From the NCBI RefSeq assembly GCF_001649575.2, contig NC_051451.1, positions 25,094,325-25,158,324 of the forward strand: a stretch of DNA of 64,000 nucleotides, given 5' to 3'. Source of the DNA: Kryptolebias marmoratus (taxonomy: Eukaryota > Chordata > Actinopteri > Cyprinodontiformes > Rivulidae). Below are positions 49,253-61,000 of the stretch, one piece after another. The number at the start of each line of letters is the position of its first letter. The stretch's first letter is position 1. Both the position numbers and the translations under genes were made by a program. Under the pieces are notes generated by a model. That model was not told the origin of the DNA and ran no database searches. It saw nothing but the letters and a program-made list of their open reading frames with translations.

Positions 49253-52200
49253 TGAACCATATATTCAAGTGTATTAATTACAAATATGCTCTTCCTACTG
49301 TTTTGCTTGCCTTGAGCTCAGTCTGGATATCGTGTGCAGGATCCACACAGCTACGCCTTCAGGGCAGCAGTGGGAGAGCGAACAATTAGCATCATCAGAG
49401 GACCATTATCTGTTTCTTTTACAGTGGCTGACTGTCCACATGTGGAGATGTCTCTTTGAATACATAGTTAATGGGTGTTTACCATCTTCTCTTCAGTATC
49501 TGACCCTAAGGGAATTTTATTTTACCCTTTTTTTTTTTTTTAAACAAGGACAGAAAAGACCAAATAAACATTTTTTAAAGAGTCCACTCACATAGAACAA
49601 AATAAAGCACTGAGTTAGACTTTTAAACCCTAAATATGTTTTGTGGCTTTAAAACTAAGCCTTGAAGGTCTGAAATGACCCAGTTAATGAGAGAAAAGCA
49701 GGGAGCCAAAGGAGGAGGCTATAACTTGGAGTTAGTCTGAAGTGGCATCAGCCCCTGTAGGAACCACAACGTGGGTCGTAAATCTCAGTGGAAATGCTCA
49801 ACAGATTCCCTTAGAGACAGCAGGTCATGAGGAATAACCGGTCCACGCCATTAAACTGGACCATCAAACACACGCTGGAACAGTCCCTGTGAAACACACA
49901 CTTCCTGTCTGCCGTTTAAACACCGCTGCACCTTCACTCAACCCTCCGACGATGACAAAACATGATGCAACTGTTGTAACTTTTTAAAAAAAAGTATTGA
50001 GAACAACACTAGAGTGTGCAGGTTTGTTTTATAAATGGTGGAAAAACGTAAAGGTACATGCAAAGCATTTATTAAAATTGTTTCTGTAGACTTTGGTGTG
50101 TGTCCTGTGTGTACAGGAGGGCACCGATGCCTTAGATCAGGAAGCTGGAAGTGTCGGTGCATAACCAGAAAACCTCAAGACGGTAAACAAATTCTGCTTC
50201 ATCAAATGCACACTCCCCTTATCCTCAGCAGCTTCCTACATGTCGCTCAGTAAACTCATAGGTTGATGTACTTTGCTGAGGCTCTAGGATAAAAAGGTGA
50301 GGTACAGAAACTAATAATTTTTTTGGTCCAGGTCTCCTGTTCTACTGCTGAGTCAAAGAAAACTTGGTGCAATTTTTCAAAGCAACCAGAACTGCCACGG
50401 CAATGTAACACCACCAGCCTATCTGCATCTACAAATCTTAAATGAATTTTCCAAGGACTTTCAGTGCCTTGAGAAGAGTTTTATTGTGAACTGATAATAT
50501 ATATAAAAAGCTGAGTCAAGCTGAAATATGCTTTAATCATACTAACTAAAATGGAGATTATATTTTTATGCTCTGTTGCAACAAATCATTCACTGCTGAT
50601 CCTAAAGTAAATCCTACTTGTTCAAACGGACAAAATTCCGATTTTTGAAAATTTGACTGTACAAAGTAGGGCAAAGGAGCAGCAATATTCCATACTTTGA
50701 GCTCGTGAAGGAGAAGAATAAAGTGCTGCACCTCCTGGTCTTTACTCCTCTCTACTTCAACAACACAAACATACACTTTTAACCCACGTGGCTTTCTTAG
50801 CTAGATTTGAAACTAACTAACTATTCACAAAACAGAGCAACATGCACACACAACAATATTCCTGCACCAACTGGAGCTTTTCAGGCTCACGTAGAGAAAG
50901 TCTTCTCTGAGAAACTCCATGTTTAATGGAGTTAAATTTAACATTCATCGGCCGCGGTGCTTTTTGCTCTTTGTATTTGCTGAAATTCAAATGGAAATAC
51001 AACTTAAATGAGCCATCAGTTGAGAGACACGAGAAGAAAAGCATTGGTAGCATGTCTTATTCGTGGCACAATAAAAATGCATGTCACACCACACATGCAG
51101 CCCTGCCTGATAACACTCGCTGGCATTTTTTATTCTTTATAGCTTCTAGTAGTCCCTGAGGAGGTTGACTGAGCCAGACAAACTAGTGGCAGAGCTGGCA
51201 CCCTCACAGAATCAAATTTACTCAATGATGTGACTGAAACAAATAAATCACTACACGAGTGCAGAATATGGATAAACTAAAGCCACAAAATGAATACATA
51301 AAAAAATCAACCTAACCAGTTGCATATCACCTCAGAACAAACGTGTCAAAGTGCAGATTTTACTAAAAAAATAAGTTTGTTAAAATACACTGCAAAAAAG
51401 CAGGTGTGGCATTAGGTGAACAATGATAAAAAGAGGAAAGAATATAAGATTATCTACTTGCTAAGAACATCAACAGTGTGTTCTTAGTTACTAAACTTTA
51501 ACTGTAATTTGTAATTACGCCAAAGCTGATCTAAAAAAATTTGTTTAAACCGAGTTCCAACAATACCTTTTTTAAAAAATACCTGAAAAAAATGCTGCTA
51601 GCTGTTTTTATTGAATTGTTTTGGTGAACTTAGTGTGGATAACCTAAGCAAAAGTCATTAAGTCTCTTGTTTGGCTCAGAAAAAAAGGAAAATCTTCATT
51701 TTATCATATAAAACTCAGCTGTTTGGTTTAGTTGTTACATGAAGCCAAGAATGACTTTTTGCAGATTTTTTACATAAAACAAATAGCTGTTCATCATTCA
51801 GATAAAATTATTACTTATTACAATATCCGGGGAACATCTTGGTTACTTATAAGCCTATTCAGAAGTTTAACAGTGCGTGTCATATACTACTTATAGTGGA
51901 AATTATGTCGTTTTTGCACCTTCTTTCAAGAACCACAGCACTTTTGTTATGATGTCTGAATGTGTCAATGTGACAACAAGCTGGTGTCACAGTGATTAAT
52001 CCCTTTCCTCTGCAGGCTTGTCACCATCATAACAAAAGCAACAAAACCAGATGCCAAAGCCAGCCCACACATCTATTGTTATAATTACCTGACCTTCAAA
52101 TTCACATTAATGAGCCCAGGATGATCCCATTCTCTTTCATCATTTGGCTTCCAAGCCCTCCTTTTATCTAACAAGGTCACCTTTCTCAACACCGCTTCCC

Positions 52201-53332
52201 CCTGAAATACACATCCCCCTCATAAATATACATCTACCTGCATCTGCTCAACCCAAAGTCCTACGGCAAGAGCCTGGAGAAATTACAAGAAAATGAAACT
52301 GCAGGTGTGATAAGCCAAGTGCGAATTTGTGTTTCTTCCAAAGCATCGTCACAACACAAAAATTACACACCAATAACTTTTTACAACTAAAATATGGTTT
52401 AACATTTCCTTAAACACTAAAAAGTCTATTAGTGCAAACAAGAAACTTACTAAAAATGTCTCCTGAGACATGGTGAAGAGGTAAATGGAGAGCAGAGCTC
52501 AACTGATGATCTGTTCCCATTATTTTAAATCACAAATGCACTGTGGTTGCGTGGTTGCCACAATAACTGGTTTGCAAAACACCACAAACAGTCTCTGAGG
52601 AAATAACATAATTACTCACATTTTATTATATTTAAGATACATTTTAGCAGCACAGCGCCCTGCAAAGAACATTCTAACATGATGAAACATTTCAAATAAT
52701 GCCTATCTGGGAGAGAAACGTGATGCAAATTAAAATTAAAATAATGATGAATGTATAGCATTGTAATAACAGTAGGATTGTTGCAACTTTGCTGCTGTCG
52801 TTTTGGAGTTAATGTATAAGTTTGTATAGAAAATTAAACAAAGAGCAGCACTGATGCAGAGGTCTGGTGAAATCTGGATCAGCAGCTGCACATTTTAGGA
52901 ATATCCCATTACAAATTTGGATTTGGTAGTGTTACGTTAACACATCCTCTTTGCCTTATTAGTGATCAGGTCAGTCATTACGTACAGTACAGCGCAGTAA
53001 AGACTTGCAGGCTCCTTGTGGGCTTCCTCACTCCACTAACTCCAGCCAGGCAGCCAGACAACCAAAATAACATGGCTGCATTTCTTCAAATGGAGGAGCC
53101 AGGACAGCGTTAAATTGGAGACCCTCCACAACTGAAGTACAGCTTCTGAATCAAATTCCTCTTTACATATATGCTTCGTCTTTGTGATGGTGGTCAAGCT
53201 CTTGATAGCTGAACTAAGGTATATATACTCACACTTAAATTCCATATAGCTTAAGTGCAGAACATTGCATTAAGGAAGAGTGCATTGTCTTTTTTAACGC
53301 TAACTGTATTTTAACTTCTCTTACTTCCTTAG
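49253..53332. other. intronic sequence without recognised genes
   Basis: AT-rich intron with a T-run near 49531. No gene or defined repeat is seen. Confidence 0.5.
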
Positions 53333-53397
53333 CAAAATGCACTTAGCAGGCACTCAAGAGAATCCATTCCCACCAACGTTTATTTGATCACAGTGCC
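53333..53397 (+). other. candidate 65-bp exon on the strand opposite to macrod2
   Basis: A strong acceptor (TTTTAACTTCTCTTACTTCC followed by TTAG at 53309-53332) is followed 65 bp later by GCC|gtaagt (53398-53403). Frame 1 is open through the exon (starts Q-N-A-L-S-R-H). No partner exon was found. It could be a non-coding exon of a nested or antisense transcript. It overlaps the minus-strand poly(A)-like signal described in the next entry, and both cannot easily be right. Confidence 0.25.
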
Positions 53398-53522
53398 GTA
53401 AGTGTTGAGGTCATGTGCGAAGTGCGCCCAGGAGGAAGAGGTTTATGTCACGGACACTCATCTCCCCGGAGCACCGGCTACAGTCAGGATTGATCTGCTC
53501 TTCTGCTTTCTGAGCACAGCGT
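53379..53522 (-). other. candidate short alternative terminal exon (36 codons, stop, AATAAA)
   Basis: On the minus strand an acceptor-like TCTGTTTTAG precedes 53522. From the second base an open frame runs R-C-A-Q-K-A-E-E-Q ... S-V-R-D-I-N-L-F-L-L and ends in TGA at 53411-53413. An AATAAA lies at 53379-53384, about 27 bp further on, with a GT-rich stretch after it. The frame needs a phase 2 donor, but the macrod2 intron here is phase 1. Spliced from macrod2 it would be read in another frame and stop after about 20 codons. No known family is recognised. The polypyrimidine tract is weak. Confidence 0.2.
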
Positions 53523-54388
53523 CTAAAACAGATTGTGTGTTAATTAAAGGCAGTTTATCAGCAACAACTTAAATCTTGTTACTTCAAGACAATATTCATT
53601 CAATTCAATAATGATAATAATCAAGAAAACTAGAAGGGATCAATGAATCACCTTCTATAATATCTAACAAATTGAATAAACTGTCACAGTAAATTGTAAA
53701 AAGTCATGAAAAAGCGCAAACATTGCTCATTTTGCAAAAATATAAAACGAAAACCTAACAAATGATGCCCCAAAATGATAAAGTAGATAAAAATATAAGT
53801 TAGTACAATTTAATTACATGAATGCTTTGAGCTGTATTAACATCTACGAGGGCAGTTTTAAAGGTTTAATCATAAACAGACTTTTTTTGGTTTGATTAGG
53901 ACATAAAAGTTGTTCACTGAAATGTCTAAAATCACAGTTGCTCTCAATTACAATCAAAAATAAAACAGATTTGGCAACATTCCTATTACTCCTGCTCTAA
54001 AATGTAAATATTTCAGCACAAAATGGAAAAAAAACAACTGTCTGAAAGCAGTGAATTGATAATATCTATTATCTGATTGTCAATGTAAAAATAAAAGATG
54101 TTTTTAATGCAAATCATGACGTGGAGATTCAACATATCAGTGTTAGCATTGTTACCATTTTCATGTTTTGAATAAATCAAAAACATTAGTCACCCTTAAT
54201 CTGTCTGTAGTTTTAATGGAGGCTCACAAAAGGTCAAAAAGAGCCTCAGACTTCGTGACCACAGTTTATTTAACTGAAAACAGACACTTCTTTATTTTCA
54301 TTTCCTAAAAAGTTATGTTGTTGCTGATGCAAAGTTTCTGCCTGAGAGTGAAGATATGTTGATTTTTTTAGGAACAGGAAGGACAGCC

Positions 54389-54410
54389 AAAAAAAAAAAA
54401 AAAAAAAAAA
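54389..54410. repeat. A22 homopolymer
   Basis: Twenty-two uninterrupted A, followed by GAAAAAG. Confidence 0.9.
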
Positions 54411-57272
54411 GAAAAAGCTGGGGCAGTTCCATCTGGCACTTGCTACTTGTCCAAAACATCCTTAACAACTAGCTGTTAAAAAGATCTGTGAAAGCCAAGA
54501 TCAGATTTAACCATCACCACGACGGGAATGTGCCTTCTCTGTATGCGATGCTGGCATATGTATTTTTTAATTCATTAAATATATATATTATATAGCAAAT
54601 GTAGGGCTTATTTCAGCTCGCTGAGAATGTTAGCATAGCTTTTTCTGTTCTAACTGAATCTAATCAATGCATTTTATAGAATAAAGCATAAACAAATGAA
54701 TGATTACTGAGCCTTTAATCTTCCCTTTTTGTGATTCCACTTCTATCCAGTCTTTTAAGAAGTGCTGTTTAACATAGATTGAACTATAACTTTGTTAATT
54801 ATATTCTGTCTTTAGATCTGAGGAGAGTCACGTGATCTGTACACAAATTATAAATGTTAAGAGTTAAGTTTTTGTGCCACTGATATTTTAAAGGTTTTGC
54901 ATTCTTATAAAGAAACAATCAAATAAAAAACATGTTCAAGGTAAAGTGGCAGCGTTGTCAATCTAACAGAGAGCTTTACACAAATGAAATTAAATCAGAG
55001 TTGTGCAGGCTTCATACGCAAAAACGGGTTTTAAAAAAGATGTGTTTAATTACTGTTAAGGTAGTGCTTATTGAATAAAAAAGGAAAAACAGATTTGACT
55101 AAATATGAATAACTTTTATTTATGCACACTTTAAAACTTGTCAAGTCTTGTGGAATCCTTGTCACATACCTCTGCACATATCCTGGGCGTGCTGCCAAGT
55201 TGAAAAAGAAAAAAACGCTTAATTTATGTCAGAAATTAATCTGATCTGTGAGAAAAAGTAAAATATTCTAGATGGAGAACAAAGAGAATCCAAACTGGAT
55301 TTTAAAGCCTTCGTATCAACGTAGTTAAGGTCAAATGTGTTGAGTAAAATGTATTTTACTGATCAGCCGCTTCACTTCAACAAGGAGCTCAAATGTGGGC
55401 ATAAAACTGAAAAACACACGTTCAGCTCTGTGAACAACACTGGAGGGAGTGTACAAATAAAAATGTCATTTAATGAAAACAAACTTTGTGTAATATTGTT
55501 TTGAGCCTCATTTTTCTGCAACACATGCGTCACACGATGGCGACTTTAAACACATTTTGTTTTGTTTTTATTATGCAAAATGCCAATGGATAATATTCTG
55601 CTTCTCGGTGCTGTCAGCTGGGTTTTGGAACAACAAAGCACAATCTATTTTAAATGTTTTTTCTGAGCAATTTTAAATACATCTTCTTTGAAACAGTGAA
55701 ACACAATTGCAAACAAGTTTTCCTCTTGGGAAATAATCCTGAGCTTGAGTAAAACAGCAGCGCAGAGCAGAAAATTCGTGTGGGCGTTTTCGAAAACCTT
55801 CATACTTAAACACAGCGGCTCATGGTGTTCTTTTTGGAGTCTTTTGCTTTATTCAGCTGAATTGGTACTATCCATCAGCAAGCAATTAAGGCTTACAGTA
55901 CTTAGCTGTATAAAAGCAACCTGCCAGACTGATGCGCATTTTGTATTAGAACTTTGCCTCAACAAGCAGGCTGAATTTATCCTTTAATAAGGCTCTAATG
56001 ATTATATTTAAACAGAAGACATGCTGACTAAAAAAACACCAATATCATCAAACTGTCCTGAAACCCTGTCTGATTTAAGAAATAAAACAATCCACTGCTG
56101 CGACTCCTCAATCACCTACAGTAACAAGAAAAGTTGGGAATTATCCCCATATTTATTACGACTTCTTAGTTGATTATTCATAATACGCCATATAATTACC
56201 ATCTGAATCACATTACAGGCAAACACAATATGGTTAAATTAATGAAACACATGCAGTCATACCTTTTATGCATCCAACAATCTTAGAAAGAGCAACGATC
56301 AAAAAGGCTTCCACTTACACACTCAAAAGAGAATGAAACAACAATCACCCACATTAAACTGAATAATTGACAGACGTGCTGCAGGCTGAAAGACTAACAG
56401 CCGTCTTGGGGATACCCAACTAGAAGAATAGACAATGATTATATCTCGCTAAATGATATTGCAATCCTTCTACTGAACTTTGCAGAGCTGCTTAATTGCA
56501 GCAGTTTAATGGCTTTCTTCCAAGCTCTGCTTCTTTGCTGAACCTGAAGCTAAACAGACTATCCTAATGTCAAGTTATATGCCAAAAGGCAAGATTTAAA
56601 CAAGACGTTCATTAACAATTTTGTGCAAAATACCCCCCCAGTGTTTTTCCCATGGAATGAAATAAACAATTTATCTCCACTTTCAAAGATAGCAACCGAA
56701 AATTTGGCTTAAAACAAAAAGCAGCTCCTCTTGTTTTGAGCCGTGACAGTTTTACACAAGACTGTCAGCTTTAGAGTTCCTGTGTTAGAGGCTCTACAAA
56801 AGGAGGTGGGGCAGTGAATACAGAGCCGCTTCACTGCTGCTTAAATCACACTTGCACACTAGTTACATTGTTAGAGACCTGTCACTTCTGGAGAGCCAAT
56901 TTATGATTCTTTTACACATGTTAAAGAAAATTAAGGTTTTCAGTGACAAACTCTGAGCCTGATTATAGAACTGAATGTTAAAGGGGGAGAAAAAACAGCA
57001 GGAAACCCCCCTTTGAAAGATTTATTTAACTCTCTGCTCCTTACAATTCCATTTCTTGAACTCGACTGGACACAGAAGACACAGATCCCAGAGTGAAATA
57101 ATTTAAATCCCTATCTCATCCTCACAGCAGGCAACCTCTTTCCAGGTGGAAGCACATAATTGAAGAGAAAAACCCAATCTGGTCTGAAAAACCCAGCAGA
57201 TCTGGAAAAGGATGAAACGAAAGAACCATAAAGTCTGTAAAATATTTCTATATAAAACCAAAGAGGAGGTGA

Positions 57273-57288
57273 TACACACACACACACC
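57273..57288. repeat. (CA)n microsatellite
   Basis: About eight CA units. Confidence 0.85.
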
Positions 57289-57464
57289 AGCACTGAAATA
57301 AGTGTACAGGATTTGTTTGTTATTTGCTAAGGAGGTCATGGAGGTTTGACTGCCCAATCTATGTGTGTTTTGTGAATCACGTTTCTCAAAGTATTCTTAG
57401 GGAGGTGCTGAGGGAGTTTGGGTGCCGAGGTCACTTTTAATGGCCATTTTCTGTAAAACAAGAG

Positions 57465-58055
57465 TGGTGTCTGCATCCTGAGAACAACCTCGGTGCAGGT
57501 TGGACTCCACCAGGGCTGCCCCTCGTCTCCGATCCTGTTTGTGGAGTTCATGGCGAGGAGGGTGCCTCAGTTTGGAGCCTTAGGGTTTTGTCTCCGCTCT
57601 TTGCAGACGATGTGGTCTTCAAGCCATGACCTTCAGCGTGCGCTGGCGCAGTTCGCAGCTGAGTGGTAAAGCAGCTGGGATGAGAGTCAGTTCTTTTATG
57701 ACCGAGGCCATGGTTCTCAACTGGACAAAGGTGGAATGGTCCCTCTGGGTCAGGGATGAGTCTCCACTTCAAATGGAGGGTTTAAGTATCTTGGAGCCTT
57801 GTTCATGAGTGAAGGGAGATAGATTGATGAATCGGGGCCTCATCCACAGTAATAAGAAGCTACCTCTCACCTATCGTCACAAGGTATGGATTATGACCGT
57901 AGGAACAGGATCCCTGAAAGAAGCAGCTGAAATGAGCTTCCTCTGTAAGGCAGCCAGGCTCAGACTTTGAGAAAAGGTGAGGAACTTTACCATCCAGGGA
58001 AGCTCCTCCTCATCGAAATGAGTCAGTTGAGGTGGTTCTTACATCTGACACAAAG
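57465..58055 (+). pseudogene. LINE (non-LTR retrotransposon) reverse-transcriptase remnant
   Basis: Plus-strand translation in shifting frames gives the C-terminal half of a LINE reverse transcriptase: H-Q-G-C-P-S-S-P-I-L-F near 57510, a degraded F-A-D-D-V-V box at 57601-57618, Q-F-A-A-E-W near 57646, a Y-L-G-A-L-F-M-S-E-G-R-like segment near 57787, L-T-Y-R-H-K-V-W near 57870, and A-A-E-M-S-F-L near 57925. Frameshifts and stops break the frame several times. The 5' part is missing, as in typical truncated LINE insertions, and no poly(A) tail or target duplication is identifiable. I cannot assign the clade from memory. Confidence 0.8.
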
Positions 58056-61000
58056 ATCAGTTATAGATAATTACTTACCACCAAATTCACCATGAATAAA
58101 TATAACAAAAAGGTACAATGCTTTTTAATGAACAACCTGGTCTCAAAGACAACAAATGCAAATTTTAGCTAGAAAATAAGACCTCTTGCACTCAAGAGTC
58201 CAAATAATGAAAATCCATTCAAAGAAATGAGCTTCGGAAAATTCATCAAAGCAATAATGTCAATGGGAAAACTGGCCTATTGTGTAACAACACAAACTGC
58301 ACAAGTCAACAAGACCTTTTTTTTTTGCAAAATCTATTTACTAAAACCTATAGTTACTAAGGCTGTTTCTTCTGAGGGGACTCAGCAGTAACCTTGCATC
58401 CCAAGGACACATCATTTGAAATGCATTGGGTGCCACAACACTTGATATATCCTTTTTTCCTGAATTAACCTTAGCTAGTCTTTCCTGTCACCGACCACTC
58501 AAAGAGTATGAGCAGGGACAGGTCTTGAGACACAAACAGAAAGCACTATTCGTTGCGCCTTTTTGTATCTTTGTAAAACCCTAGGACAAGAGGTAAATAT
58601 GGCAAATTGCTGGAAAGGTCAGTCAGCCACATGTTTGACAAATACAATCTGGTTTTAAAAAATTTGTGAGAAAAAAAAACAACTTTTTTTGTTTGTTTGC
58701 TTTCTGGAAATGTGAAAGATGGAAATATCTCTGTGACCTCTATTAGAGGCAGAGATCAATCTGTATTCCAACGTTAGCTCAATTACGAGGCAGTCCAGTC
58801 TGTGAGCAAAAGGCATGCTGTCTATGTGTCTCCAAATAGTAAATGGGAGTGCTCGAAGAAGAAAAACTGAAGCCACAAGTGGCTTAAAGCTTACATGATT
58901 AAAATGCAATCCTGTTTGGAAGGTGAGATGGATGAATGACCTAAAACGAAATGGCGGCTGCAAAGGTAGGCAAACTGAGTAAACTGGCTTAAGTCATTGG
59001 GTTTTAATTTGTCTCACATTGCCACCAATTAAAACTCTGTAACCAGATAAGATGATCAAAACAAAGATTACATGCATTTTATACAAAATGTGAGGAAATC
59101 AGTCACAGACTGAAACTGAAATATCAAGAAGCTCAGATAAACTGACTGAAAGCAATCTTTTTTAATTAAACAGCAAAGACATCCTATTACAGCATAATAA
59201 GAGTCACACTGCTAAACTCAAATTCAGCATAAGATGAGCGTCTCTGAGCTTTTTTCCCTCAATACACTGAAAGAATGTGACACTGTCTGGATTAGGGAAC
59301 CACTTCAAAGACGAGGTAATTTGGGATCATTAAGGGAACTTCTAATTGCCGAGGAGCCACCAGTAAGGAGCCATGGCTAGCACTCGTTGCGTTCATCATT
59401 TATGAAGCTGGGTTGCAGTTTCAAACCTTTAATGTATTTAATTGGCTTAACTCTCTTCCTGCTGCACAAAAAGTACAAAAGAAACTCTGCTTTGCTCTCA
59501 TTCAGAAGAACACTTTCTGACAGCTCCATAAAGTTGGTGTCATAAAGCATATTCTCATACTTTACTAATCAACCAGACCAGACAGTTCACATAATGTGCT
59601 TTTTTTTGACTGAAAAACACAAGCTAGCGGACACTATATTTTCCGAGAAGGTTGTAAACGCTTTACTCGTGCAGTTCTTACCAGAGTCTATCATTCTACA
59701 AAGGTTAATACGTCTTTCTGCAAAATCTACCATATTTACTGGGCTGATGCATTACTGATGTCCAAAGCATTTGTCAGTTTGTCTGATGAAACAAACCTCC
59801 TCTGGTGTGGCAAACAAGCATCATTTTTGCCACTGCAGGAACTGCCTGTTCAATCTTATTTATGAGTAATACACGGGAAGTGGATGCCTCCTGCTCGGTG
59901 CCACAGTGTGCTAAAGAGGATGTGGTTTAATCTTCACTTCCATCTTTAATGAGATCTGATGCAGGATGAAGCAGGATCCTGAGATAGCTGCTGAAACACA
60001 AAGCAGGCCAGCTGAGCCGCACATGGCAGAGCAATAGATGGTGTGTGATAAAGACATATACTGAGACAATTTTGAGTGGAACTTTTTGTTGTTCTGTTTA
60101 GCTGTGTCAGTCTCTCAGACACAGCCTTTATGTTGGGTGAGTGGGGGGGGGTTGCTGCACAAACTGCAGAATTGATGGAAACTTAAGAGCTGCCAGTGCT
60201 GCAGGATCACCCTCAACAGGCACCGAGGGTTTAAATAAAATTGATCTGACCAAAGTCATTGCTCTCTGCTCAGCATACCCTGTTGTGTTAGCATGTTTGT
60301 TAGGTGGCAAGTATTTCTCCCTGGTGATGTATGAAACACAACAGAAAGTGATCGATTTGACTAAAAATCCAGACTCCCCCTCCATCTAAAAGGGATCACA
60401 AACATTCACTTTACAGCCCCAATGGATACAGTGTATATTCTAAAGTTTGACCCCTTTCACTGAGTCCTTTGAGGTATGAAAAACATACTTCTCAAGGTCT
60501 GTGGCCCGCTCTGGGAGCACTGATACCCTGTCAATAACTCTCTTTAGCTTTCCTCCCCCAGCTTGCTCAAAGAGAGGGAGCATTCATTCTCCAATTAGGC
60601 CTAATCAAGTTTGAATTGAGTTAACAGTCATATGTCAATCTTTTCTAGCACTCCGGTTGCAGATATGTAATCTCTAGCGGTGTCTCCTGGGCATATTTAA
60701 CTCATACATAAATACAGTGATTGCCTCCTGCAAATATATAATATGTCACTGCTGCCCAGACAGCAGGTATTGGTTACAGCCACCCGGTCTAGACTGGCGG
60801 CATACTAGCTTTGAGAAAACTGATATTTATTTATGTATTTTCTACTTTAGAATAACGTTTTACAACAAAAAAATAAGTAAATGACGGAGTTCAAAACCTT
60901 TTGAAACAAATGCATTCCTCGTGTGAACTGAAAGACCTAAAATGAGCTAATAAACTAAAACGTCTATATAACAGGCTCTTACATATTTGTGTCCTTAACA

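Larger units (their letters stand above)
53523..57464. other. intronic sequence without recognised genes
   Basis: AT-rich, with an A22 run at 54389-54410 and a (CA)n run at 57273-57288. The repeat-free stretch 55740-56020 has several ATTA/TAAT cores and balanced composition and might be a conserved element, but nothing in the sequence alone proves this. Confidence 0.5.

Noticed and set aside
49008..49595. Chain of overlapping plus-strand frames (73-115 codons)
   Set aside because: They read the wrong strand of a SINE, and the continuation has no motif.
57548..57808. Frames on both strands of 60-74 codons in a GC-richer block
   Set aside because: They are pieces of the frameshifted LINE reverse transcriptase and its antisense.
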